Source: Malachius bipustulatus (lineage: Eukaryota; Arthropoda; Insecta; Coleoptera; Melyridae). Taken from it: a stretch of DNA of 64,000 nt. A model generated the notes under the pieces. That model was not told where the DNA came from. It saw nothing but the letters and a program-made list of their open reading frames with translations, and did not search any database. Position 1 is the stretch's first letter; each line of letters starts with the position of its first letter. The translations under genes were made by a program, and so were the position numbers. Shown here piece after piece: positions 1 through 14,091 of the stretch. The stretch is from positions 15,104,858 through 15,168,857 of the forward strand of contig OU342633.1 in assembly GCA_910589415.1 (NCBI GenBank). Reading direction: 5' to 3'.

Positions 1-308
1 AATTTTATAGGCTTATTTGTTGTCACAAAGGCCTTCCTTTGATGGGAATAACATGAATTTATTAATTCCAGTGGCGTCTTAGGGGGCTACCATTAAATTA
101 AATGAATCTCAATAATCGATGTGATTTTATTACGCCCTTAAAATCTTTGCACTGAATTTTGAATCACCCTGTATAAGAAAAATAAAATAAAAAATTGCAC
201 CCTCTAGCGGCGAATTTAAAATAAAAATATAAACAGGTGAAATTGAATTTTTTTTACCACCTGTTACACAATTAAATTGGGATAGGTAACTGAATAAACA
301 TTTTTAAA
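1..308. other. A+T-rich sequence with a foldback-element scrap
   Basis: No gene seen. Around 165-176 is a CACCCTGTATAA motif, the usual end of the short inverted-repeat elements found throughout the window; the partner end is outside or lost. Confidence 0.4.
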
Positions 309-1152
309 TACAGTGTGTGTCACAGGCATGGTACACCCCCTTTTTTTTCTTTATTTTTGGAGGTAATTTTTTGAAATATGGTACGTCGTATATTCTCGAT
401 AAAGCGCACTTTTTAGCAGAAAATTTAATTTTTTCCCACATCCGGTTTTTCCGGAAATGTTACCAACTTTTTATTTTTAAATAGGACACCCTAAATATTA
501 TTAGATTTTTGGATTTGTACGAATCCAACAATACCACAAAAGTACCATTTTAGATGTCAAATTTGTTTTTATTTAATTTTTTATTTCTCAATTATAGTGT
601 GCCATGACTATTTCGTTTTACTCCAATCGGATCATCTAATGCTAGAAAAATTGTGTTTTTGTTCAAAGTACTAAATTAAGTGATTTATGGATAAATAATG
701 TGCACCGGAATGATTTTTTGAGCTGGATTCATTTTTTTTAAATGGTACCATATTGGTACCGAGGTACCATCTACTAGTATTCTTTATAAAGAACATTTTG
801 GTGTACCCATTTTGCATCTGTGACGAACACAACTGAAGTCATGGCATACTATAATTGAGAAATAAAAAATTAAATAAAAACAAATTTGACATTTAAAATG
901 GTACTTATGTGGTATTGTTAGATTTGTAGAAATGTATAGAATCCAAAAATATAATAATAATAATAATATATAGGGTGTCCCATTTAAAAATAAAAAGTTG
1001 GTAACATTTCCGGAAAAACCGGATGTGGGAAAAAATTCAATTTTTTGCTAAAAAGTGCGCTCTATCGAGAATATACGACGTGCCATATTTCAAAAAATTA
1101 CCTCCAAAAATAAAGAAAAAAGGGGTGTACCATGCCTGTGACACACACTGTA
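309..1152. mobile_element. foldback (long inverted-repeat) MITE-like element
   Basis: The left arm starts ACAGTGTGTGTCACAGGCAT at 310; the right arm ends with its reverse complement at 1151. The arms pair over roughly 310-610 and 845-1151 with few mismatches (for example the CCGGAAATGTTACCAAC stretch near 450 and its complement near 1000), leaving a loop of about 230 bases. It has no coding capacity of its own; short open frames across 1023-1232 are arm sequence. It lies 3' of the Moesin stop codon. Confidence 0.8.
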
Positions 1153-2975
1153 TATTCTGGATAGTTGGACCTCTACAGAGTAGCCGTCACCAGGTACTGC
1201 TACTGCCAGCAAAAGATTTCCCAAATAAATGAAATGCAAAATCAAAATGTAATTGAAAATTTTATTGATTGCCCTATCAAAATTACATATTTCTAAAATA
1301 CAAATAGAAGACTGCTGTGAGTGCTGTGAATGTGTAAATAATGCAATTGTTTCAAGTGAATGGAAATATGTAACCGAAATGAAATGTTACTGGACCAAAA
1401 TTTTACAAAGCAATAATTACCTACATCATTTATACAATGGTTACATTTGAATATTTTCGCCATGACAAACTTAGAGCACGTTGTATCAGCAATAAAAATA
1501 GACAATTAAAAATAAAAAGACAGGCTCACTAATAATTATTATTTTAAAGTAATGAATATCTCAAAAATGGAACGGTGTACAATAGAAAAATATACATGAT
1601 TCATTAACACTACTTTGCAAAATTCACCATATTAACCAAAAAAACTACATTATCAATAATAAAAATGAATACAGTATAAATGTAAATATCATCATCAAGA
1701 TTTATCTAAATAAAAGGCATCTTGGTTCATATTATGTCATTCATTATATACATGAACTTCGAAAAATTAATGTCAAAAACCTATATACATGGTGCCTACA
1801 GTTATATGTTCACCATTGATAACTTTTTTATTATTGCTGCTTTAATGAATAAAAAGTAGGACCAAACACTAGTACTGTTTTTTGCTGATCACCTATGGGT
1901 GTTAAATTAATTATTACTGTTGAGGGAAATGCAATTCTAAACAAAAAAAAAAAAAATGTTGAAATATCCAAAAAAAAATCTGTACATGAATAAATAACCA
2001 ATCAGCAATGCAACTCTTGTTATTTGTTGAAGTTATCATTGGTTAACAGATCGCTGTGAATACAGTGTATAATTGAAACAAAAAATCAAAATCAAAAATG
2101 GGATATTTTCAAATTGACTGATCGATATATAGAAAATACATACTATAAGAGGAAGCATCAGATAGATATGAAAAATGAGTCTGGAAATAATGGACAATTT
2201 TATCGCTATGGGCGAGAAAAATCTTTTTGATGCTTTTGATTTAAAGAGTAGTAAGTCCATTCCGATTGTTATCAGACATTGGAAAATTGTTATAGCCTAC
2301 CATGATAAGAAAATATTTGATAAATGTGTAAAAATTTTAAGACTTAATCCACAGACCAATACTTTTTTAGATAGTTTTGAGGATCTTAGTACTATTAGAA
2401 TATGTAGCCTGATAACCAAAAATGGCACTAAGTTAGCGATAACTATCATTAATTAAAGTGGAATGCCAAAGATAATTATTTTAGTGTAACCCAAGCTCAC
2501 TCTTCTACTAAAATCAACTTAATTAATTGACCTAGTACTGGGCAGAAATACGAAATGGCATTAACCGTTTTATTATAGGAGTTCAGGCACTGGAATATTC
2601 TCTCTTCTTACTCATAATAGTGACAAGTTGGCAGTTATGAGACAAACACATATTATTGTTGCCTCTTTTTTACATATCTAGATCACATAACAATAGGTTC
2701 TTCATTTGGCTTATCCTAAGGTATAAAATTTCATAAAAAAGAGGCAGAACATAAAATCGAACCATTCTTGTTATAATAACAAGCAGTCCCTAGTACTAGG
2801 CAAAAAATTGACTAAAAAGTATTTATTGTTTCTAAGGCCACTTGTGAGTGATACTGTTATGATTAACAAAATTTAAAATACCTGCAGTCCATCTCAAAAT
2901 TGAGCATTTCATGGGTGATAAATACGATTTAATAACATTGGATGGAGTTTTTAAAAATTATTAAGATTAAAAAAT
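1153..2975. other. Moesin 3' flank, probable 3' UTR at its upper end
   Basis: Sequence downstream of the Moesin stop codon. Candidate minus-strand poly(A) signals (AATAAA, seen as TTTATT on the plus strand) occur, for example near 2821, so the 3' UTR may be short, but several others exist. A 93-codon plus-strand frame at 2175-2456 has no recognisable motif and I do not call it a gene. No repeats with partners elsewhere in the window were noticed. Confidence 0.4.
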
Positions 2976-3140
2976 TTACATATTCTCAAATTGATCCACA
3001 CGACGTTTAGTGTTGCCTTTTCTGATCTCTCGAAGAGTCTTGTACTTGTCTCTTCCTTGGCGGACATTCTCTCGATGAATTTTATCCATTGCTGTTTCCT
3101 TTGTTTCATCTCGCGACTGGGCCAGATCTTTCTTCAAGGC
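2976..3140 (-). CDS. Moe: Moesin coding exon 6 (C-terminal F-actin-binding tail, stop)
   Basis: 165 bases including the TAA at 2976-2978. It encodes [35 protein letters not shown] and [16 protein letters not shown]. This is the C-ERMAD: it masks the FERM domain in the closed protein and binds F-actin when open. The threonine of KYKTLR (residue 550 here) is the regulatory site equivalent to human moesin Thr558. Acceptor TTTTCAG is at 3141-3143 and phase 0 matches the end of exon 5. It sits 10 kb from exon 5. Confidence 0.97.
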   Translation of the reverse strand, partial: ALKKDLAQSRDETKETAMDKIHRENVRQGRDKYKTLREIRKGNTKRRVDQFENM

Positions 3141-3389
3141 CTGAAAATTATACAAAATAACTCAGAAGTTGTTTTTAACAAAATTTATTGAATTAACTTT
3201 ACAGTCCATTTTCACGCTCGTGGAATTTGAGCAAATACATCCAGAATGTCCCAGAATGTAAAGGACAAACTTCGGCAGTAGAATATTTACTTAATCTTAA
3301 GACAAAAAGTCTTTATGAACCCATTCTCTAAACTGGATTTTAACGAAGTTACACCTCCAAAACAGCTCAATATATTTTTATGAAATTTT

Positions 3390-4250
3390 TTGAGTTTGTT
3401 TCTATTAATTAGTCTGAATCATAATTTCAATCCAAAATATCTTGGTGTGACTTTGGATATATCTTTAACCTATAATCAACACTTAGAAAAAGTGAAACAA
3501 AAATTAAAAACAAGGAATAATATTCTATACAAACTTGCTGGAACAACTTGGGGAGCCAATGCAAAAACAATTCGCACATCAGCTCTTGCACTTGTTTATT
3601 CAACAGCGGAATATTGTGCACCCGTATGGCTCAACAGTGTACATCAATCAAAAGTGGATATTCAACTGAACCAAACATTACGAATTATTACTGGAACAAT
3701 TTCCTCAACTCCGATCCCTTGGTTACCTGTTTTGTCAAATATTGCTCCATCTAATCTCCGAAGACAACAAGCAACACATAAAATCATGAATAAATACCGA
3801 ACATTTCCAGATGATTTTTCAATAACATCGGACCTGAATAATCTTCCAACAACGAGATTAAAATCAAGAAGACCTGTGTGGCTAGAAACATACCTGGATC
3901 GACCATTTAAAATTGAAGATGAATGGAGAAATGATTGGCGAAATAAAAGTGTTTCTTTATTCAACAATACTTTAATCGAAGATCCTTCATCATTAGTCAA
4001 CGGTTTTGAAATCAGAAGGAAAGTCTGGGTACAAGTAAATCGCTTAAGAACAGGACACGGTAGATGTAATTCAATGTTACATAAATGGAATTTAATACCA
4101 AGCGCTTCCTGTATTTGCGGACATCCTGAAGAATCCATCAATCACATTGTCAATGAATGTCCTTTAACCAAATTTTCTGGAGGTTTTCAAGCAATTCATG
4201 AAATTTCCACCGAAACAATAGACTGGTTACAGAATTTGAAGCTCTTGTAA
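3390..4250 (+). mobile_element. LINE fragment: end of reverse transcriptase plus C-terminal zinc knuckle
   Basis: A 286-codon open frame lies in Moesin intron 5, opposite strand. It opens in the thumb region typical of arthropod non-LTR retrotransposons (PKYLGVTLDISLTYNQHLEK, then ALALVYSTAEYCAPVW). It ends in a C-x-C-x7-H-x4-C knuckle (CICGHPEESINHIVNEC). The palm with the catalytic YxDD box and the endonuclease are missing, so the copy is 5' truncated. No poly(A) tail or target duplication was found. The long uninterrupted frame suggests modest age. The clade is uncertain (Jockey-like or RTE-like). Confidence 0.85.
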
Positions 4251-6419
4251 ACAAAATCTACATTAACAGCCAGATAACCTCAGAAGGGCAAAATGATTGG
4301 AATACTTCAAACCAATCTCAACAGGATGGTGTGTCTAGGTTTTTTAATGGGGTTTTCCCTAGACTATATCTCTCAAAGCAAATGCTTCACCATGATGTCA
4401 ACATCGCATCAGAATATCCTACAGATCGTTCTTTTCCCCATGATCGACGAAACCAATCATATGTAATTTAATAAACTAAACAACATGTATCGTAAGACTG
4501 CAATTTGTAATTTCAAACGAATATATATATAGTCTACTATTATATCACTAATTACTTGCGTGTAACTTGAACCAGGGATGTACGATAGATAGGGGTCCAA
4601 CATGTGTTCCCCTCAATTTAACTCCGCACTGGATCAATTTTTGTTTTGACGTAATTTTCTAAAAAACTCGACATTTCTGGTACAAAAAGTGCAAAAAAGG
4701 TTTTGTTATGTGAATTCCCAACAGTTTTTGAGATATGTACAATTAAATAGGTGAAAGTTTAGTAATTTATACATAAAAAAATCACTCCGTGGTGAAGCCA
4801 TCTTGAGGGGGATGAGCTCATAACACTCGGAAACGTTGCCCGAATTTTCATGGTCGGGGTTCTGGGGAAGAAGAAACCCCAAGACAAACCTTTTGCACTT
4901 TTTGTACCAGGTAGGTCTACATTTTGGAAAAATATGTCAAAACCAAAATTTTACCAGTGGCCTAAAAATTTAGGGGTACACAAGTTGGCACCTATTCACA
5001 ATACGTTCTTTTTTTTTAACAAATTTTATTTAATGGAGAAACCAGTTACAAATATAAACTAGAACACAAGTGGGTCTATATTAAATAAATAATCATCATC
5101 AGAAGCTTTTATGGTACTATGGTACTAGCAGACGCTATTATCCAGCATTGAAACTGTGACTCATGAAATTTGTTTACTGAATAGGGTTCTAATTTTAAGA
5201 TCAATTTGAAGATTTCACTTTTGAATCTTTTTAAGCTGCTAATACTTTTTGTGCTGTTTGATGACTTATTGTATAGTTTAATGCAGTTATACATACACCA
5301 TGCATTTTTCTCTGTCAAAGCTAGCCTGTGCCTTGGCAGCAATAATCATGGATGTGTCTAGTGTTATAGCTGGCTTGGTGTTTTTGATTTTTGAAGTATT
5401 TATAGAGAACCAGCAAACACTCCTGGAGCAGCCCACTATCTCTAAAACCCTACATGATTCCCCCATGCATTCCCAATAACTTCTGTAGGTACAATAAATG
5501 CTGAAAAATAGGTAATTTTTTTTTACCTATTTCTCAGGGGTGAAAAATTGGTTGTTAAAAATTACTGTAGAAATCAATAGTATATCTAGTAATTTTAAGC
5601 TATTTTGTTTTCTATAAACTTTTTTCCTAAAACCAATACTTTTTGAGTTATTTGCGATTGAAATTTCGATTTTTACCACATTTTTGAACGGTTTTTCACG
5701 AATATCTCAAACGTTTGAGCTTTATCGCTAAGGCCATAATAAACAAAGTTGTAGCTAATAAAAAAACAAAGAGCTTTGTTTATGGTTGCTCCAAACGTAT
5801 TATTAACTGGGCAATGGCTTATTAAAAGCCAACTTTTGCTTTTGGAGTAAAATTCAAAACTTTCAATCGCAGATTAGAAAAAAATTATGGATTTTTTGAT
5901 AGAAACTGATAGAAAGTTTTTGATAGTGCTTAAAAAGACCTTCATTTTTATTTTTTATGAAAGGTCCTAGAACTCGGTCCATAAAAACTGACCGAGTTAT
6001 GACGAAAATAAAATAAACGCTAAAAAAAAAGGTCAAAACAACCCCTTCAAAACCACCCCAATAGAAAATATTTGTTAGCCCTTCTAAAATTCACTTCTTT
6101 AATATACGATTAGTAAATTCTGTGAGTTTGAACGATGAACAAGCCTTAATTTTGAAAAAAAAAATTTAAAGTCAGATTTTTTTTTTAATTTCTATAAAAA
6201 AGTTCGTTTTTTCAATACAAGTCAAAAAATAAGCCAGATATATGTAAAAATAAAAAAAAAGTTTTTTTTTCACTGAAAATTTTCATTCCAGGTTTTTTTT
6301 CATAAGTGTAAAATTGAGGGAGATATGGTCAAACAAATATTGAACTGTTTTTTGCAGTTTTTAAAATTTTAAAGAAAGTTCAATAGAAAAAATTTAAATG
6401 CTTATTTTAACATTTATAT
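4251..6419. other. intron 5 sequence without identified genes
   Basis: A+T-rich, with many homopolymer runs. Short frames here carry no motif. Nothing beyond a possible old repeat around 4570-5080 was seen. Confidence 0.4.
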
Positions 6420-6900
6420 CTAATAGGGGTGGTTTATGGTAAGGGTTGGTGGAGGTTCTAGCTTACGAAAAATATTAAATAACATCAAGTTATCTTCACT
6501 GAAATTATTACAACAAAAATTGAAGCAATTAAAAGTTTGAATCTTGTTTATAATATATTTATCGTAGCAGGGGGTAGTTTTAACCCCTGAAAACGTTCAA
6601 CATAATCTAAATAGCATTAAATAACATAAAATAATCTTTACTTAACTTATTTAAACAAAATTCAAACATATTAATGCTTCAACGGAATTTTTTATAATTT
6701 TTCTCGCAATCGAGGGTGGTTTTCACCCCTAAAAATAAATAGTTACTGGCGTTTTTACATTTAATCACATCGAGTGACCTTTACTAAACACGTTCATACA
6801 TAATTTTAATTAATTATATGGTTTAATCTATTGTATTATATTTTTTCGTTAATAGGGATAGTTTTCACCCTTAAAAATGATAAGCAACCAACGACGTTGG
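6420..6900. repeat. degenerate tandem repeat, unit about 142 bases
   Basis: A hallmark block GGGTGGTTTT-ACCCCTAAAA recurs at about 6424, 6568, 6711 and 6852, a spacing of 141-144 bases. Between blocks each unit also shares an AAATAACAT...CTTTACT-like stretch. About 3.5 units are visible, all diverged. It could be a relic satellite or the internal repeats of an old element. Confidence 0.6.
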
Positions 6901-7885
6901 GAAGACTTTCAAGTTTAGGTCGAGCACAACCTAAATGAAAATTTTCATGCAAAACGGAGGTGTTCTTAAGTTTTTCAAGGTTTCGCTGTTTTTGACCACT
7001 ACTGGACTATTTAATTAGCTTTGAAAAATAAGGAAAATACAGAACTTAAAACTTATGTTTTCAACCCCTACTTTGTAGAATCTCTGCATACTGATTGATG
7101 ATACCTAAATAAAACACTAATGTTTAAAAAAATTCTACTACATGGACTTGAAGTTGAAGAACACTTAGGTAGGTGCAGTGAAATGTTAGGGACGAAATAT
7201 AGTCAGGGGATGTAAACCTGTTGCAGTCGGACAGTACAAGGACCCACCCTTGCTTAGCCAGTTAATGTACAAGACTTTCATTTTTAGAATAATCTTGTTA
7301 TGCACAGGAGTTCCGGATGGCGCCTGGGATTAGTCCATGCTATGTTTACTGAATGATTCTGCCTATGGCTGACACTACACCAGAAACCTATTAGGAATAG
7401 TTCTTTAATTAAATGTGAAGAGAGAAGGATGACAGAAGTCTACTCGATCATATAAAGTACACAAACCAAAACCATGAAAAAAAAAAGAAAAAACAACGAT
7501 CTAGGAAGAAGAGTTTCCTAGAGTTGGAAGAAATTTCGACAGCAGAAGAATTATTCAGATGGTTTCCGAATCAGATAATCAGATGTACCTACCTATTCAA
7601 AAAACTTGAAATTATTTTGAACAATTATTATTGTGGATATTTATTATTTTTCATAAAATAAAACAAATCAAAATATCTCAAGAACTAAGCCCCCTAGAGA
7701 CCTTTATTAGGAAGTATATTTATTCATATAATAATGTAAAATTTCAAAATAAGTTTAAAAAAAATTGATTTTCTCCAGTGGAGTAGAAGTTTAGGGGCTT
7801 AAAATAAAAAGGAACCCAACTACGCCACTGGTTTCGGCTGAGAAGCTTTTTGTACTTTAAAATTTTACCTCTCTATTTATTAACA

Positions 7886-9138
7886 TACAGGGTGTTCTAT
7901 AAGCTCTATGACAAACTTTGACAGATGATAGATCACTTAATTTTAAACATGCTATTTCTAATAAACATGTGTCCGATTTGCTTTTGTTTATGAATAATTA
8001 TAAACAAGTGAAAATCGCAATTTTTCATTTTGAAAGCAGTTTACATCGGAAACGACTCAAGATATTGGGAATGGGCTTACATGTCCCTATTTTAACTTTT
8101 CAGAACTATCCTATGACGTAGATGAAATTTGTATACAGTGTGATGAAAAAATCTGATTATTTTCACCCCCTGTATTAAAATTGGAACCACAAAGTAGGAT
8201 ACCATATGAAAAGTTAAGATAGGGACATGTAAGCCGCTTTCCGATATTTGGAGCCAATGTATAGTGATTTCAAAATGAAAAACTGTGATTTTCACTTGTT
8301 TATAACTCATGGCCTACTCATTTTAAACTGCCATTATACTGTAAAAACCATTTATACTGGATTTTATGAGACAATATGAGAAACACTAACTAAAACAAAA
8401 AAAAAGTCATCATCACTGATCCATGAAAAAATATGAAAATATGAAACATGAAAGTATGAAAAAATGTTATGCCAATAGAATATGAATTAAATTAAAAAAA
8501 TAATATTTAATTAATAATTTTTTCAAAGAGAACAGTGCTTTCTGTTTTATGGAATTTAATTCTTACTGTTCAGAACTTGTACCTGAAAAGTTGGTTGCAT
8601 ACAATAGACCTAATCTTTGCGTAAAATTCAAACCAACGCAAGCAAGCAGGTGCATTTACCATCCCTCCTTCTCCTGCCACCCTCATTCCCGTTTTCACGA
8701 AGAAAATCGTACATTCGTCTGGTCACCTCTGGTCGAGACACAGACATCGCTCATTCAAGTCGGATCCGCTACGGTCCTTCATGAATAACTCAAAACTCAA
8801 CCTAAATCACTCAAAATTAAATCTCTCAATTAACCGGTAATTAAAGTGACTAGCGCCTATAATCGGTTGTGACATCAGCATTCTGAGAATTCCAGCGACT
8901 GGCACCCTCTCTCCAAGGTGAGTGCACTATTATTATTTTTTATTGCCTTGCTTTTGGTCTCAAAACTCAAATTTAAACATCAAATCACAACACTTACTGT
9001 GCACTGGTATTCTTTCAAACGCTTGTAGCATTTAAACAAAAACGAATCGGACCCACATTTATTAAAATTTTTTTGTTTAAAATCAAGTGATCTATCATCT
9101 GCCAAAGTTTGTCATAGAGCTTGTAGAGCAACCCTGTA
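7886..9138. mobile_element. foldback element, TACAGGGTG termini, with non-repeated core
   Basis: The left end (TACAGGGTGTTCTATAAGCT, from 7886) and right end (to ACCCTGTA at 9138) are complementary and share the CTATGACAAACTTTGACAGATGATAGATCACTT tract as an inverted pair, with a few mismatches. A second inner inverted pair runs 7960-8110 against 8205-8325 (ACATGTCCCTA / TAGGGACATGT). Bases 8530-8930 are outside both pairs, less A+T-rich, and end in a strong AAGGTGAGT splice donor at 8919. A related partial copy is at 50925-51165. Confidence 0.75.
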
Positions 9139-9647
9139 TAGGTACAAAAATTGAGAAAAATATCTTCAATAGTTTACGAGATATTCAATAAAATTGAGAT
9201 TTTTCCTTCCAAGTTTAATATCCTGTATCTCGAAAATAAAGTGTTTCAGAGCAAAACTTTATTGAAAAAAGCAATTATTTTTATGTGCTCTACCCTTTGC
9301 CAGAGTTATGAACATACAAACTGAAACATCCTGTATATTATAAATTATTATATTTATACCAACAACACAACTTTTTAATTTGAAAAACTCATAAATTTGA
9401 CAAAAAAAAAATTAAAGAATCGCCATTTTGTTCACAACTAATATTAACAGCTTTAGTTACGCTTATTTCTCTCAAAATTGTTGATAGTTTGTGTAAGAAT
9501 TTAAAATCGATTGCTGTTTTATTGAAAGTCTAAATTTCATAGAAAACAATAGAAAATTGATTGAATAAAGAATCGATCACAATTGTTTTTGAACGGCTAC
9601 CTCACCCGTTCCACTTACGCATTTTTAGGGGGTGCGCTGCAGGCCTA

Positions 9648-10517
9648 TACCGGGTGTCCCAGACTTAATTGACCAGGCCATATCTCATATACAGGTTGAG
9701 ATAATCGAGCCGAATAAAAGGCATATTATTATAATTTTTCAAGCTGTATAACATGACAGCATGAAAACAACCCTCACTCCAACATCCCCTAAATTACAGC
9801 CCCCACCCTTAAAAAAATTAATAGCACCCTGTATATATTTTTGTATATTCAAAACCAGTATTCGATTCTCTATTCAGATGATTTTTCAGATTCAAAATTT
9901 TTGAGAAATAACCAAGAAAAGGTTCATCAAGGTGGTCATGACTTTTTATCTGAACTTTCTCTGGATGACTTTTGCTGTCAAAATTTTTCAATATTTTGGC
10001 CATAGTTTTTAATTAGCAGGTCACAGTCATCATTAAGGTTCCTGATAAAGTGCTTTGCCTCTTGTTTTATTTTTTAAAATTTCCCAATAAATCAGAATTA
10101 TCAAATAAATTGTTTGGACTTTAATTATAATAATAACTATCACATGCCTGTTAAAAACTATGACTAAATATTGATAAATTTTGACAGCAAAAGTCATCCA
10201 GAGAAAGTTAAGATAAAAAGTCATGACCACCTTGATGAACTTTTTCTTGGTTATTTCTCAACCAATTTTGAATCTGAAAAACCATCTGAATGGACAATCG
10301 AATACTGGTTTTGAATATACAAAAATATATACAGGGTGCTATTCATTTTTTTTTAAGGGTGGGAACTGTAACTTAGGGGATGTTGAAGTGGGGGTTGTTT
10401 TCATGCTGTCATGTTATACAGCTTGAAAAATTATAATAATATGCCTTTTATTCGGCTCGATTATCTCAACCTGTATATGAGATATGGTCTGGTCAATTAA
10501 GTCTGTGACACCCGGTA
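9648..10517. mobile_element. foldback element, TACCGGGTGTC termini
   Basis: The left arm from TACCGGGTGTCCCAGACTTA (9648) is complementary to the right arm ending at GACACCCGGTA (10517). The pairing includes TTAATTGACCAGGCCATAT and ATGCCTTTTATTCGGCTCGA. Pairing continues inward (9835-10000 against 10180-10340), leaving a short loop. The hexamer CTGCA and a GGTGC block just outside both ends are also loosely mirrored, so the true termini may lie slightly further out. Non-coding. Confidence 0.8.
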
Positions 10518-11999
10518 TGTGCAGGCACCCAGTATAAAGAATATCAGAATAAAATAGAATAATAAAGAATAGAATAATAAATAATAGACGCCAGGGAAGA
10601 GACAATTTATACAAAGTGTCAATTTAAAAACTTGCCACCCCCGAATTATCTTGCTTTATTACCGAATTACCGAGCTTTAAAATTCCCAGATTTAAATTTA
10701 ATTTATTTAATTTAATTTAATTAATTAATTTAATTTAAATAATTCCCTGATAAAAATAGCAACGGAATACTGACGGTGCCATCACACAAGGAATAGCCCC
10801 CATATCCTATCTGCATAGTTTACTATTTTCTTTTTTTTTGTATTAACACAGTAGTTAGTGCAAAAAATCGTTTTTTTTTTTGTTTTTTGCTTATAAAAGA
10901 AAACCTAACAATGGTGCAATCTAAATAGTCCCAATGGACGAATTGTAGAGAGTTAAAATACGAAGACAAATAAGAGCTGAAACAACCTGATAAATTTTTA
11001 TTAGGGGAGAAAAAAAAACGAAAAAATAGTGTTTGTTGTCAAAAATTCGTAAAATTTGATAGTCAGGCTGCCACAAAAGCGCTGGGCTCACACAGGATTA
11101 GCTTTCCGCTGTGAAGTAAGCCACCCCCAGCCCCCAGGTACGGCAAACTCTTTCAAAATTAATTAAAAGTTAAATGCAATTTAAGTGACGAGATGGACTA
11201 CGTGGCAACATAGGAGAATCAAACTCAATATTATCACTCATACAAGATTTAAGTAAGGAAATAATCAAAATCAAGACCTCTTTTGAAATTTTACATGATA
11301 ATAGTGAATAAGTTAAGCAACCTGAGGAAAATACCAGAAACCGGTTATCAAGAAGGAAAACCCCTAAAAACTCCACTTAAACATTTGAAACAATAGAGAC
11401 AGCCCAAAAACAACAAGATAAACCAACATATTTTCATACACAGCTATACCTGAAAGTATTCAAATTCTGAGAGATAAATTAAGAAAATCCCATCACAGAC
11501 AGCACCAGAATAGCTAAACAAAAAAAATTAAAACAATCAATAAACCTAAAACCCCTAAATAACCCATTAAAATGCGAATTTTGACTTGAAGAAAAAACGC
11601 ATACCTTTAGAAAAATCTCATACACATACTTTCAGTTGCTTTCCAGATCCCGAAAAAGCAGGGAAAACTGAAATAATTTGGTGTAAAGAAGAAACGGAAG
11701 TAAAATATAATAGATGGTTGGAAGACAAGGAATTTCTCAACTATAAAAAGGCTGGGATTTTAAGAGAGAAATCATTCAGAAACCTGATTCAGATCCTGAA
11801 ACACCCGAGCTACTACGCCTAGAAAGAAGCAATTCTTAGCCTAGAAGAAGTACTCATCCTCTCATTACCTACCACTTATAAGCCGAATTTGACTGATCAG
11901 GTTTGACTGATTTAAGATTTCCTCTATAACAGTTTCCCTCGAGAAGTTTTCTGTTCTGTTAATAACAACACCTGTCAGTCAAGTCACCGCAAGTCTCGC
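10518..11999. repeat. intron 5 sequence with a dispersed repeat (10800-11080)
   Basis: 10840-11040 (GTGCAAAAAATCG, then TGGACGAATTGTAGAG and GCTGAAACAACCTGATA) has a diverged direct copy at 63515-63680. A simple (TTTAA)n-type tract lies at 10690-10740. A 78-codon frame at 11586-11822 has no recognisable domain; it may be part of a decayed LINE, given the LINE remnant that follows. No host gene seen. Confidence 0.5.
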
Positions 12000-12720
12000 C
12001 CTTGCCCAGCAATGTCCACCCAAAAGTCAACCACCGATGCTGCAACCCCGAATGCTGCAAATGGTCCCAAACTAGCACAACGGTATCCGGTTACTCCATC
12101 TATGCCAGAAGGGGCCCACCTATTGCAGTTCTACTGTCTTCAATCAGGGCTGATCCAGGAATGTCCCGAGCCGCTGAACAGGCTGGCTGACGGAAATCAG
12201 TGCCAGATAGCATGGGTTCCCAAACATTCAGGAATACCCAGCAATGAGCTGGCATATCATGCGAAGCTCAGTACCAGGGAAAACTTTTCTAGACCTGTCT
12301 GTACTTGGTCTGACCAAAAGTCTTCTCAACTTTAATTAAGGAATGGAACCAAAAAGGTCTAGAAAAATATTGGGAGACAACAGCAGGCTGCAGACAGGCC
12401 AGAATTTTTCTAGCAGGCTCGAAGAGAAACAGGTTGTCCAATATGATCAAACTGAACCGGTCGCAGCTCAAACTACTTGTTGGGGTGCTCACCGGTCACA
12501 ACAATCTGGAAAGTACTTACAATTTATGGGGGTGAGAGAGGTATCTGTCTATCCCAAATGTGGAACAGACGACGAGAAATCCTATCACTACATCAGCGAA
12601 TGTAGATGTATACAGAGGTTCAATATCTTTGGGACAGAGGCACTATAAGAGGAAGAAATTGAACTCCTCTCACGGAAAGACCTTCTGACCTTTGTGGTCG
12701 GGAAACAACAAAAAACTCAA
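12000..12720 (+). pseudogene. decayed LINE ORF2 C-terminus (RNase H region)
   Basis: Pieces in more than one frame match the C-terminal part of a LINE polyprotein. First comes an RNase H stretch with WVPKHSGIPSNELAYHAK (the conserved W-P-x-H-x-GI-x-x-NE-x-A block) near 12205-12265. Then LNRSQLKLLVGVLTGHNNL near 12445, and a C-x2-C...H...C zinc-knuckle-like stretch near 12560-12605. Stops and frameshifts separate them, so it is dead. The same architecture is found at 52979-53753 on the other strand. Confidence 0.75.
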
Positions 12721-12723
12721 TAT

Positions 12724-12836
12724 GCAGTTTTGCTGATGACAGTACACTTGTATCTTCTTATACCTTAGAAGCGCGAACATCTGGCATCGATGCACAAACT
12801 CGAATAGATGTGTTCAATCAACAAGTTTTGATATAA
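12724..12836 (+). mobile_element. LINE reverse-transcriptase fragment (second family)
   Basis: The frame starting at GCTGATGACAG reads ADDSTLVSSYTLEARTS, then GIDAQTR. It is a close relative of the start of the LINE copy at 25905 (ADDSTLISSYTLDARTS). Both copies begin within a few bases of the same point (TATGCAGTTTTGC / TATACAGTTTTGC). About 110 bases remain. This is the YxDD segment of the palm. Confidence 0.7.
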
Positions 12837-13104
12837 TTGATTTGAAAAAAATTGATAGAAAACTGTACATTTGGCCAGAGTTGACATATGGTGCCTACCA
12901 CAAGAGTAACGCGCGCTGAGGCTCCCACCCGCTGAAGAGGTTAAGGCTGACTAAGCAGATACAGATTTGTAAATTCAAAAAGAAAGATCCTATCTTGAAA
13001 ATTGGCAGATTCGATTTTTGTTATATTGATGGTTAAAATAAATTTCTTACATGTCTAGTCTCTTTATGTTAAATTAATTGGTGAAGCTTGAATTCCTGAA
13101 GTTA

Positions 13105-14076
<972 letters not shown>

Positions 14077-14091
14077 TCATAGAAAAATTAC

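Noticed and set aside
2175..2456. 93-codon frame downstream of Moesin
   Set aside because: No recognisable domain, no repeat partner, A+T-rich context; could be chance or 3' UTR.
3662..4141. 159-codon minus-strand frame
   Set aside because: Antisense of the LINE reverse-transcriptase frame, which has clear motifs.
6420..6900. CRISPR array
   Set aside because: Period of about 142 bases with diverged repeats and no short conserved repeat with unique spacers; eukaryotic context.
11586..11822. 78-codon charged frame
   Set aside because: No motif; possibly part of a decayed LINE, but nothing ties it to one.
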